DNA of 5,489 nucleotides from a bacterium UBA6154 (GTDB taxonomy: Bacteria > Actinomycetota > Actinomycetes > S36-B12): contig DIUQ01000049.1 in assembly GCA_002422375.1 (NCBI GenBank), positions 5,920 through 11,408 on the forward strand, read 5' to 3'. The notes under the pieces are model-generated. The model had not been told where the DNA came from, made no database searches, and saw only the letters and a list, made by a program, of their open reading frames with translations. The first letter of the stretch is position 1; each line of letters begins with the position of its first letter. Both the position numbers and the translations under genes were made by a program. Below, piece by piece: positions 1 through 5,489 of the stretch.

Positions 1-555
1 GCCCAGATCTGCCGTGACATGGGGGCTGAATTAGTAATTGACAGAAGTGCCGAAAACTACAAATTTTGGAAAGATGAACACACGCAAGACCCCAAGGAAT
101 GGCAGCGACTCGGCAAAAAGATCCGGGAACTCACCGGCGGCGAAGACCCCGATATTGTCTTTGAACATCCGGGGCGTGAGACGTTCGGTGCCAGTGTGTA
201 TGTCACCAAGCGCGGCGGCACCATTGCAACCTGCGCTTCCACATCAGGCTTTATGCATGAATATGACAACAGGTATCTCTGGATGAATCTCAAACGAATT
301 GTGGGTAGCCACTTTGCCAACTATCGGGAAGCATATGAAGCCAACCGGCTCGTGGCTAAAGGAATGATCCATCCCACCCTTTCCAAGACCTTCCCCCTCG
401 AGGAAACTGGGCAGGCCGCCTTCGAGGTCCACCGGAATCTCCACCAAGGAAAAGTCGGCGTGCTCTGCCTGGCACCGGAACCTGGCTTGGGAGTGCGTGA
501 CCCCGAGCTCCGCCACCAGACGCTCGCTGGCATTAACCGATTTACCAGTTCATGA
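1..555 (+). CDS. ccr: Crotonyl-CoA carboxylase/reductase, C-terminal part (5' end outside window)
   Basis: Ccr carries out NADPH-dependent reductive carboxylation of crotonyl-CoA to ethylmalonyl-CoA in the cytoplasm, in the ethylmalonyl-CoA pathway and in polyketide extender-unit supply. The frame is open from base 1 and ends with TGA at 553-555, giving 184 residues, a little under half of the usual roughly 450. It covers the end of the MDR-type nucleotide-binding domain and the C-terminal region. Highly characteristic blocks are visible: FWKDEHTQDP at window residues 22-31, GGEDPDIVFEHPGRETFG at 46-63, GGTIATCAST at 72-81, EYDNRYLWM at 87-95, GSHFANYREA at 102-111 and VHRNLHQGKVGVL near the end. 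The histidine of GSHFANY (window residue 104) is probably the one reported to help hold CO2 in the Kitasatospora enzyme; that is inferred from approximate position. Ordinary zinc-type alcohol dehydrogenases lack these blocks. The acyltransferase gene follows 30 bases later on the same strand. Confidence 0.96.
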   Translation, partial: AQICRDMGAELVIDRSAENYKFWKDEHTQDPKEWQRLGKKIRELTGGEDPDIVFEHPGRETFGASVYVTKRGGTIATCASTSGFMHEYDNRYLWMNLKRIVGSHFANYREAYEANRLVAKGMIHPTLSKTFPLEETGQAAFEVHRNLHQGKVGVLCLAPEPGLGVRDPELRHQTLAGINRFTSS

Positions 556-574
556 GCAGGTAGCCCCACCATTT

Positions 575-603
575 ACCATGGGGCCATGGTTGCTTCCCCA
601 TGG
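575..603 (+). repeat. Alternative inverted repeats over the acyltransferase start
   Basis: Three CCATGG hexamers lie close together at 576-581, 584-589 and 598-603. They form two mutually exclusive hairpins. ACCATGG (575-581) pairs with CCATGGT (584-590) across two bases. Alternatively CCATGGGG (576-583) pairs perfectly with CCCCATGG (596-603) around a 12-base loop. The first buries the ATG at 586 in a stem; the second leaves it in the loop. No T-run follows, so a simple intrinsic terminator is unlikely. A regulatory role is inference only. Confidence 0.5.
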
Positions 604-2433
604 AACTTAGACCGTGGGCGAGCCCAAGGAGAAATGGGATACCTTCCCGGCCTCGACGGCCTCCGTGCTCTGGCAATTGGCGGCGTACTGCTCTACCACG
701 CGGGGTTCGATCCTGTTCCCGGAGGATTTCTCGGGGTCGATGTCTTCTTTGTGCTGAGTGGTTTTCTCATTACCTCATTAATACTCGAACAGTTCACCCG
801 AACAGGAACCATCAATTTTAAGCAGTTCTACCTGGGCCGAGCGCGGCGCCTGCTACCAGCACTGTTTCTCATGCTGGCGGTTGTGGGCCTGGCCGTGGCC
901 CTTGTCTACCGAGATAGTGCCACCAGTTTTCGTGCTGATGCTCTGGCATCCATTTTCTATGTCAACAACTGGTGGTACATCTTTGCTGATCATTCGTACT
1001 TTGAATTCACTGGGCGCCCGGCGTTACTTAATCACCTGTGGTCACTAGCTGTTGAAGAACAGTTCTATCTCATTTGGCCGTTCATTGCCTTCCTAGTTAT
1101 TCGTAAGTTGAGTCGAAGGGCACTCGGTTTTGTTGCATTGGGCGGAGCTCTGGCATCCACGGCATGGATGTTTGCTATCGCCACGTCCCAAGCCATGCCG
1201 GAATTCGCCGATCCCAGTCGCGCCTATTTCGGGGCAGACTCCCACGCCATGGGATTGCTGATCGGTGCCGCATTGGCCACCGTGTGGCGACCGGGACGGC
1301 TTCCCCTCCGGATCGCTCCCCGAGCCAGCCTCTTTCTCACCACGCTCGGGGTGACCACCATTGCGCTGATTGTGGGCTTCTACCTTCTCGCATCCGAATT
1401 TAGCCCGTTCCTCTACCGCGGCGGTTTCCTGGTGTTGGCCGTGATCGTGGCCGCCACCATTGCCCTCGCCACCCATCCAGCGCTACCCCTCGGGGCATGG
1501 TTAGGCATTGCCCCACTGCGCTACCTGGGACAGCGCTCCTACGGGATCTACCTCTGGCATTGGCCGATTTTTATGGTGACCCGGCCTGATCAAGATATTC
1601 CCCTCGATGGACTACCTCTCTTTATCCTTCGCATGATCCTCACCCTGGGTATCGCCGAACTCAGTTTCCGTTTCGTAGAGATGCCGATACGTCGGGGTGC
1701 TCTAGGAAGAACGTGGCAACGGCTGAAATCCGGGAGCGCTAGCGCTCGGGAACGCATTGTCACCGGCGCGCTGGCACTGGTGACCGCCATTGTCCTCGTG
1801 GGCACCGTCATGGCGCTGGCCCTCGTGCCGTCAACTGCAGCGATAGCACCCGATGTCGCCGCTGCCATTGGGACATCCGATGAAGTCCTGATAGACGCAA
1901 CGCCGACGCCCTCGAACAGCGCATCAAACTCCAACCCACAAGAGTCGGTGGTTGTAGATACGGAATCGAAAGCACCATTAAGTGTTATTGGCGACTCTGT
2001 AGTGCTGGGCGCCCGAGGTGCTATCACCGATGCCATCCCGGGAACCACAATCGATGCTGCCGTCTCACGGTTTCCAGGTGGGTTTATCGGACGGGTTAAA
2101 AAACTCTCACGAAAAGAAGAACTTGCGAATACTGTAGCGATTCACCCGGGCACCAATGGTGTTATGCCGGAAAGCATGCTGCGTGATCTGCTCGATCAAT
2201 TAGTTGATTACGACCGCGTGATTCTGGTTAACAGCTCAATGCCGCGTTCGTGGGAGAAACCTAACAATGCTGTTATTGACAAAGTGGCACCTGATTATCC
2301 GAACGTTGTTGTGGCGGATTGGAAAGAAACTTCGAGAGGCAATTCCGACTACTTTGTTTCCGACAAAGTTCACCTCACCGCCAAAGGCGCCCGAGCATTT
2401 GCGCAACTCATTCGCGACAACATGCTTCCTTAA
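586..2433 (+). CDS. Acyltransferase-3 membrane protein with C-terminal SGNH domain (OatA/OafA-like)
   Basis: Family members move acetyl or other acyl groups across the membrane and attach them to envelope glycans, as OatA does for peptidoglycan and OafA for O-antigen. The acceptor here is unknown. The AT3 domain spans about residues 18-370 with roughly ten membrane segments. It shows the R-x10-H motif (Arg27, His38), GVDVFFVLSGFLIT (50-63), RxxR (Arg85, Arg88) and SLAVEEQFYLIWP (153-165). A further hydrophobic segment at about 389-414 leads into a Ser/Asn/Thr/Pro-rich linker (about 418-465) and a probably extracytoplasmic SGNH domain with GDSV (Ser471), GTNG (522-525) and DKVH (Asp593, His596), an intact catalytic set. 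The length of 615 aa is normal. The start is uncertain: neither ATG 586 nor ATG 634 (Met17) has a well-spaced ribosome site, AAGGAG lying only two bases before 634. Homology begins right at Met17. The 3' end overlaps the convergent hydrolase by 4 bases. Confidence 0.93.
   Translation: MVASPWNLDRGRAQGEMGYLPGLDGLRALAIGGVLLYHAGFDPVPGGFLGVDVFFVLSGFLITSLILEQFTRTGTINFKQFYLGRARRLLPALFLMLAVVGLAVALVYRDSATSFRADALASIFYVNNWWYIFADHSYFEFTGRPALLNHLWSLAVEEQFYLIWPFIAFLVIRKLSRRALGFVALGGALASTAWMFAIATSQAMPEFADPSRAYFGADSHAMGLLIGAALATVWRPGRLPLRIAPRASLFLTTLGVTTIALIVGFYLLASEFSPFLYRGGFLVLAVIVAATIALATHPALPLGAWLGIAPLRYLGQRSYGIYLWHWPIFMVTRPDQDIPLDGLPLFILRMILTLGIAELSFRFVEMPIRRGALGRTWQRLKSGSASARERIVTGALALVTAIVLVGTVMALALVPSTAAIAPDVAAAIGTSDEVLIDATPTPSNSASNSNPQESVVVDTESKAPLSVIGDSVVLGARGAITDAIPGTTIDAAVSRFPGGFIGRVKKLSRKEELANTVAIHPGTNGVMPESMLRDLLDQLVDYDRVILVNSSMPRSWEKPNNAVIDKVAPDYPNVVVADWKETSRGNSDYFVSDKVHLTAKGARAFAQLIRDNMLP
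1734..1747. repeat. Perfect 14-bp palindrome inside the acyltransferase gene
   Basis: GAGCGCTAGCGCTC is identical to its reverse complement and is flanked by GG on the left and GG on the right. It encodes part of the polar segment (about residues 383-388) between the last AT3 membrane helix and the following one, where protein constraint should be low. It could be a chance product of Ser/Ala-rich codons or a site for a dimeric DNA-binding protein. Function unknown. Confidence 0.4.
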
Positions 2434-3161
2434 AGGTCATTCCACCTTTCCATGTGACCATCCCAGTTTGCGGGGAGCGGCGCATGACTCGGTGCTATCA
2501 GTTCCACAACCCGATTGAGCACCAACGACACAAACTTCTCGCCCACCCACAGGTGCTTTGCGCCCGGCACAGCCTCCAGATGAATTCCCGGTGCCGGAGA
2601 GAAGCGGATCACCGCCTGATCAGGCGGCAGGAAATCGTCATGTTCGGGAATAAGCGCGTAGACGGGGATATCTATCCCATTCCAGTACCGAAGCTCCTCC
2701 TCCGAGGTGAAACGTAATGGGGGTGAGAGCAGGATCGCTCCGACAACCGCTGGATCGCGCATATTCTTCAAGATCACGTCGGTACCAAAAGACCAGCCGA
2801 TCACCCAGATGTTAGGAAGACCAGATTCCACTGCAAAAGTGATGGCTGCCTGGAGGTCCTTGCCTTCACCTTCAGCACGATCAAACGACCCTTCACTCGT
2901 GCCGGCTGCACTTGTTGTTCCCCGGGAATTGAATCGCACGACAGCGATATTGGCCAGTGCGGGAAGTCGCCATGCCATTTTCCGGAAAATGTGACTGTCC
3001 ATCATTCCGCCATGTGTTGGCAACGGGTGGACGCAAATGATGGTTGCCTCCGGTTCTGGTGGAGTGGCTAACTCACCAATGAGCGTGAGTGAATCCGATG
3101 TCGTCAGTGTCACCGGTATTCGCTCTGCCGGAAGAACGGAATTGGCTGAAATAAGTGTCAT
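2430..3161 (-). CDS. Alpha/beta hydrolase (COG2945-like), 243 aa
   Basis: A small cytoplasmic serine hydrolase of unknown substrate, most like bacterial proteins with the HPxPxxGG.M and RFN.RG signatures. Visible motifs, numbered from ATG 3161, are the oxyanion-side strand and loop VHPLPTHGGMMDSH (44-57), RFNSRG (76-81), a GxSxG nucleophile elbow GWSFGTD (Ser124), an acid in EHDD (Asp175 or Asp176) and the catalytic His203 in AKHLW. No signal peptide is seen. The ATG at 3161 overlaps the TGA of the upstream zinc-protein gene as ATGA, typical of translational coupling, so I choose it over a TTG at 3215 that would add 18 residues. The TTG does have GAGGAA about 8 bases upstream, so it is not excluded. 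The stop at 2430-2432 lies within the TTAA shared with the convergent acyltransferase. It is the last gene of the minus-strand group; its link to acyl-CoA chemistry, perhaps as a thioesterase or esterase, is speculation. Confidence 0.88.
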   Translation of the reverse strand: MTLISANSVLPAERIPVTLTTSDSLTLIGELATPPEPEATIICVHPLPTHGGMMDSHIFRKMAWRLPALANIAVVRFNSRGTTSAAGTSEGSFDRAEGEGKDLQAAITFAVESGLPNIWVIGWSFGTDVILKNMRDPAVVGAILLSPPLRFTSEEELRYWNGIDIPVYALIPEHDDFLPPDQAVIRFSPAPGIHLEAVPGAKHLWVGEKFVSLVLNRVVELIAPSHAPLPANWDGHMERWNDL

Positions 3162-3442
3162 GTCCGGCCCCGGGGGCCACGCGTGGAACGGTTGGTCCAA
3201 CAGGGGGTGTGCCAATGCCGACGTTCCTCAGCCCCCTGCGGGATATCGGCCGGCCAGGCCACCACATGCGGGGTTGCCGGGCGTATTTCGTGGTCGCACC
3301 CGGGGCACCGATACGTCTTGGTGGCCGACGATCCCGTCAAACGACGAACAGTCCACTCGCCATCTGGATGCACTTCCGTCACGGTCGAACTACTCATGGT
3401 GGGTCGGGGGCTCGGCTGCACTCGGCGATTCTTTCGCCCCAT
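3158..3442 (-). CDS. Small conserved actinobacterial putative zinc-binding protein, 94 aa
   Basis: The function is not known. The sequence resembles a family of about 100 aa that I recall from many Actinobacteria, often labelled 'ATP/GTP-binding protein' without a visible nucleotide-binding motif. The first 15 residues are basic and Pro-rich (start MGRKNRRVQP), followed by EWTVRRLTG (29-37), then YRCPGCDHEIRP (44-55; Cys46, Cys49), PHVVAWP (58-64) and RRHWHTPCW (74-82; His76, His78, Cys81). CxxC followed by HxxC is a plausible four-ligand zinc site of treble-clef type; the pairing is inferred. The tail is again basic, so nucleic-acid binding is possible. The start is ATG at 3442 with GAGGG just upstream. 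It lies 32 bases after the dehydrogenase stop and overlaps the hydrolase start by 4 bases, so it is probably made together with both. The family resemblance and coupled junctions argue against its being a shadow frame. Confidence 0.85.
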   Translation of the reverse strand: MGRKNRRVQPSPRPTMSSSTVTEVHPDGEWTVRRLTGSSATKTYRCPGCDHEIRPATPHVVAWPADIPQGAEERRHWHTPCWTNRSTRGPRGRT

Positions 3443-3446
3443 GCCA

Positions 3447-3451
3447 CCCTC
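3447..3451 (-). promoter_or_regulatory. Ribosome binding site of the zinc-protein gene
   Basis: GAGGG on the minus strand, four bases before ATG 3442. It is the best Shine-Dalgarno match in the 32-base gap after the dehydrogenase stop and supports both the start and the reality of this small gene. Confidence 0.6.
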
Positions 3452-3474
3452 AATTCTGCGTGCTGTCCTACCGC

Positions 3475-5250
3475 CTATGCTGAAAAAGACCGGAAACCAC
3501 GGCCAACTTTACGCCCTAAGTACCCTGCAGTCACCAACTGCTCAAGCTGTGGCGCCGGTGCAAATCCGGGCTCCCGGAATTCCAAGTACAGGGTCGAGAT
3601 GATGGCTAGTGAGATATCCAGCCCCACAACGTCGAGGAGTTCAAACGGACCCATGGGGTAACCGCACCCCCGTTTCATGGCTGTGTCAATATCTTCTGTT
3701 GTCGCGTAATTCTCACTCGCCATGGTGATCGCATTATTAAGGTAAGGGAAGAGCAATGCATTAACGATGAACCCTGCCCGGTCAGAACACTGAACAGGCA
3801 CCTTCCCGACACTGCGCACCAAGGTGGTGCACTCTGCAACGACAACGGGGTCCGAAACAACCGTGCTCACCATTTCAACGAGTTTCATGATCGCTGCTGG
3901 GTTGAAAAAGTGAATTCCCAGGAACTTCTCTGGTCGTGAGGTCTGTGCTGCTAGTTCAATGACTGAGAGGCTCGACGTGGTCGTGGCAAAGACAACATGG
4001 GATGGCAATGCACGATCCAGTTCACGGAATATCGCTGCTTTAACATCGAAATCCTCAGCTATTGCCTCAATGACGAGATCAACTTCTAAGGCTGATACGG
4101 ACTCAGTCGTGGAGAGGTTTGCCAAATATCCCTGCATCTTGTCCTGGGTGATCTTGCCCTTGTCCACTAATTTCTGCCACGACTTAGTGAGAGATTCGAT
4201 CGCGGAGTCTGATTTGGCTGCACTTCGGGTAACCAATGTCACGGGAACCCCTGCGCTCGCGAAAACCGAAGCTATTCCGGTGGCCATGGTGCCGGAGCCA
4301 ATCACACCCACAGTCGTGATGCTCGAAGCCCGGTCCCCTGACTCGACAGCGGGAGTTTTCTGGTCCGCGACCACCGTGGGCGAGTTTTTTGACTCATACG
4401 TGTAGAAACCACGTCCTGACTTTCGCCCCAATAATCCGGCCGCCACCATTTGTTTGAGCAGCGCATTGGGTGCATGCAGCCGGTCCCTGCTCTGGTGGTA
4501 CATGGTGTCCAAAATTTGGAGGGACGTATCCAGCCCGATGAGATCTAGCAATGCCAGTGGACCCATGGGAAGCCCGCAACCTAATTTCATGGCGTTGTCA
4601 ATATCTTCACGGGATGCATACTTCTGTTCATACATGCCGATAGCTTGATTCAAATAGCCAAAGAGCAACGCATTGGCAATGAAGCCGGCGCGATCAGCCA
4701 CGACAACGGGCTCCTTATGTAACGACACCGCGAAAGCAACCGCTTTGTCCACTACTTCCTGATCGGTTGTCACGGTGCGAACAATCTCAACGAAACTTTG
4801 TACCGTTGCTGGATTGAAAAAGTGCATGCCAATGACGCGGTTGGGTCGATCGGTGGACACGGAAATCTCCGTGACGGATAGCGCTGAGGTATTGGTGGCA
4901 AGGATTGCTTGCTCTGTGAGGATTGAACCCAGAGCGCTAAAAATTTGTCTCTTGATGTCAAGGTCCTCGGTCGCGGCCTCAATCACAAGATCGCACGAGG
5001 CAAGATCCTGCAAGGCTGTGGAATAAGAAATTCGAGAAGTAATCTCCTCCCGATCACCGTCTGTCAACTTTCCTCGAGCTACCCCGCGCTCCATGGAGTC
5101 ACTCATTCGCTGCTGCGCTTGCTTCAGATGATCGGGCGCTAGATCGACACCGACCACCTGGTAACCATTTCGGGCAACGACCTCGACGATTCCTGAACCC
5201 ATTATCCCTAGGCCCACAACACCAACGCGCTTGATCTCCACCGTCCCCAT
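3475..5250 (-). CDS. Tandem-duplicated 3-hydroxybutyryl-CoA dehydrogenase, 591 aa
   Basis: The family reversibly reduces acetoacetyl-CoA to (S)-3-hydroxybutyryl-CoA. Two complete copies are fused, at residues 7-286 and 311-591, joined by a polar linker (287-310). A single-copy enzyme is about 285 aa. Copy 1 has a Rossmann GLGIMG (13-18), Asp36 at the end of beta-2, and catalytic Ser122, His143 (HFFNP), Glu155 and Asn193. Copy 2 keeps Ser426, His447, Glu459 and Asn497 at identical spacing. It differs in the nucleotide loop, GSGTMA (318-323), has Thr341-Arg342 where copy 1 has Asp36-Leu37, and has Thr424 where copy 1 has Asn120 of the ATNTS motif. Both copies carry the C-terminal CG.PMGP..LLD and GRK.GRGF motifs. 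Copy 1 thus looks NAD-type and copy 2 possibly NADP-type or altered. Multi-function FadB is unlikely because no crotonase domain is present. I chose ATG 5250 (AGGA 10 bases upstream); a GTG at 5256 would add two residues. It lies about 47 bases behind nucS. Confidence 0.94.
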   Translation of the reverse strand: MGTVEIKRVGVVGLGIMGSGIVEVVARNGYQVVGVDLAPDHLKQAQQRMSDSMERGVARGKLTDGDREEITSRISYSTALQDLASCDLVIEAATEDLDIKRQIFSALGSILTEQAILATNTSALSVTEISVSTDRPNRVIGMHFFNPATVQSFVEIVRTVTTDQEVVDKAVAFAVSLHKEPVVVADRAGFIANALLFGYLNQAIGMYEQKYASREDIDNAMKLGCGLPMGPLALLDLIGLDTSLQILDTMYHQSRDRLHAPNALLKQMVAAGLLGRKSGRGFYTYESKNSPTVVADQKTPAVESGDRASSITTVGVIGSGTMATGIASVFASAGVPVTLVTRSAAKSDSAIESLTKSWQKLVDKGKITQDKMQGYLANLSTTESVSALEVDLVIEAIAEDFDVKAAIFRELDRALPSHVVFATTTSSLSVIELAAQTSRPEKFLGIHFFNPAAIMKLVEMVSTVVSDPVVVAECTTLVRSVGKVPVQCSDRAGFIVNALLFPYLNNAITMASENYATTEDIDTAMKRGCGYPMGPFELLDVVGLDISLAIISTLYLEFREPGFAPAPQLEQLVTAGYLGRKVGRGFRSFSA

Positions 5251-5260
5251 CCTCACAATT

Positions 5261-5264
5261 TCCT
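5261..5264 (-). promoter_or_regulatory. Ribosome binding site of the dehydrogenase gene
   Basis: AGGA on the minus strand, 10 bases before ATG 5250 and 4 before the in-frame GTG 5256. A second AGGA at 5269-5266 would suit the GTG at 9 bases. The pair makes the exact start ambiguous by two codons. Confidence 0.5.
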
Positions 5265-5272
5265 ATCCTGGT

Positions 5273-5293
5273 TCGGGGTCTCCCTGACCCCGA
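5273..5293 (-). repeat. 8-bp-stem hairpin between nucS and the dehydrogenase gene
   Basis: TCGGGGTC (5273-5280) and GACCCCGA (5286-5293) are perfect reverse complements around a five-base loop. The hairpin begins four bases after the nucS stop and ends about 23 bases before the dehydrogenase start. Neither strand shows a T-run after it, so it does not look like a classic intrinsic terminator, although actinobacterial terminators often lack the run. It could act as a weak terminator for nucS, a transcript-end stabiliser or an attenuator; the sequence cannot decide. Confidence 0.55.
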
Positions 5294-5297
5294 CGTA

Positions 5298-5489
5298 TTA
5301 GAACAATCGCAGTGAACTGTCGTCTGTTCCCTTCAAAGCTTCATAATCCAAAGTAACGCAGCTAATGCCACGATCGCGTGCCAAAGTGCGAGCTTGTGGC
5401 TTTATTTCCTGGGCTGCGAATACGCCGCGAACAGGGGCTAAGAGCGGGTCACGGTTGAGGAGCTCTAAGTACCTGGTCAATTGCTCTAC
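5298..5489 (-). CDS. nucS: Mismatch-specific endonuclease NucS/EndoMS, C-terminal 63 residues (5' end outside window)
   Basis: NucS cuts both strands at mismatched base pairs and provides non-canonical mismatch repair in Actinobacteria that lack MutS/MutL. The frame is open to the window edge and stops with TAA at 5300-5298. The fragment matches the end of the C-terminal nuclease domain: [15 protein letters not shown], then [14 protein letters not shown], then [11 protein letters not shown], and finally a terminal LRLF, the type of short tail that binds the replication sliding clamp (beta clamp). In mycobacterial NucS as I remember it, the catalytic Glu-x-Lys lies only a few residues before the first of these blocks, so it should fall just outside the window and cannot be checked here. 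The fragment looks intact. The dehydrogenase gene follows in the same direction with a hairpin in the gap. Confidence 0.94.
   Translation of the reverse strand, partial: VEQLTRYLELLNRDPLLAPVRGVFAAQEIKPQARTLARDRGISCVTLDYEALKGTDDSSLRLF

Noticed and set aside
553..586. Ccr and the acyltransferase are in the same reading frame with only one TGA between them, suggesting a readthrough fusion or a broken single gene.
   Set aside because: Both proteins end and begin where their families normally do, and Ccr is complete at its C-terminus. Shared frame has a one-in-three chance.
784..806. GAAC/GTTC repeats resembling a LexA (SOS) box in the acyltransferase gene.
   Set aside because: The spacing and orientation are wrong: GAAC-N1-GTTC and GTTC-N4-GAAC, not GAAC-N4-GTTC. 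They also lie inside coding sequence.
1093..1476. Minus-strand open frame of 127 codons within the acyltransferase gene.
   Set aside because: It is Gly/His/Glu-rich without domain features and lies antisense to conserved membrane helices; a by-product of codon use.
3155..3661. Long plus-strand open frames across 3037-3661.
   Set aside because: They lie opposite three well-supported minus-strand genes, have no recognisable motif, and run across gene junctions; they are shadows.
3475..5250. Possibility that the long dehydrogenase is two genes joined by sequencing error or a FadB-type multifunctional enzyme.
   Set aside because: The frame is continuous through a plausible linker with no stop, both halves are complete, and there is no crotonase domain. 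Fused HBD pairs are known in this phylum.

Overview
The window reads as a stretch of actinobacterial (Actinomycetota) chromosome of moderate GC. Three things point there. The C-terminus of the mismatch-repair endonuclease NucS, an enzyme found mainly in Actinobacteria and some Archaea, lies at the right edge. A small treble-clef-like protein of a type I know only from Actinobacteria lies in the middle. A crotonyl-CoA carboxylase/reductase (Ccr) closely resembling my memory of the Streptomyces enzyme lies at the left edge. I cannot name a genus. There is no sign of an insertion sequence, phage, CRISPR array, tRNA or rRNA.

Layout. Plus strand: the C-terminal 184 residues of Ccr (1-555), then after 30 bases a complete membrane acyltransferase-3 protein with a fused C-terminal SGNH domain (586-2433). 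Minus strand, read right to left: the last 63 residues of NucS (5489-5298), a tandem-duplicated 3-hydroxybutyryl-CoA dehydrogenase of 591 aa (5250-3475), a 94-aa putative zinc-binding protein (3442-3158) and an alpha/beta hydrolase of 243 aa (3161-2430). The two strands converge at 2430-2433, where the acyltransferase and hydrolase share a TTAA that supplies both stop codons. The longest gap between genes is about 47 bases, so there is no non-coding stretch worth the name.

How the genes relate. The dehydrogenase family interconverts acetoacetyl-CoA and 3-hydroxybutyryl-CoA; after dehydration to crotonyl-CoA, Ccr carboxylates and reduces this to ethylmalonyl-CoA. Both belong to C4-acyl-CoA metabolism (ethylmalonyl-CoA pathway or polyketide extender supply), though they sit on opposite strands and cannot share a transcript. 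The acyltransferase probably O-acylates a cell-envelope glycan and has no obvious metabolic link to Ccr beyond acyl-CoA. The four minus-strand genes are spaced 47, 32 and -4 bases apart and are probably at least partly co-transcribed, the last two by an ATGA overlap that suggests translational coupling.

Most of the window is ordinary housekeeping. The points worth a second look are the two halves of the dehydrogenase carrying different cofactor signatures, the uncharacterised zinc protein coupled to the hydrolase, the alternative hairpins over the acyltransferase start, and the hairpin in front of the dehydrogenase. I did not find evidence of a new multi-gene system.
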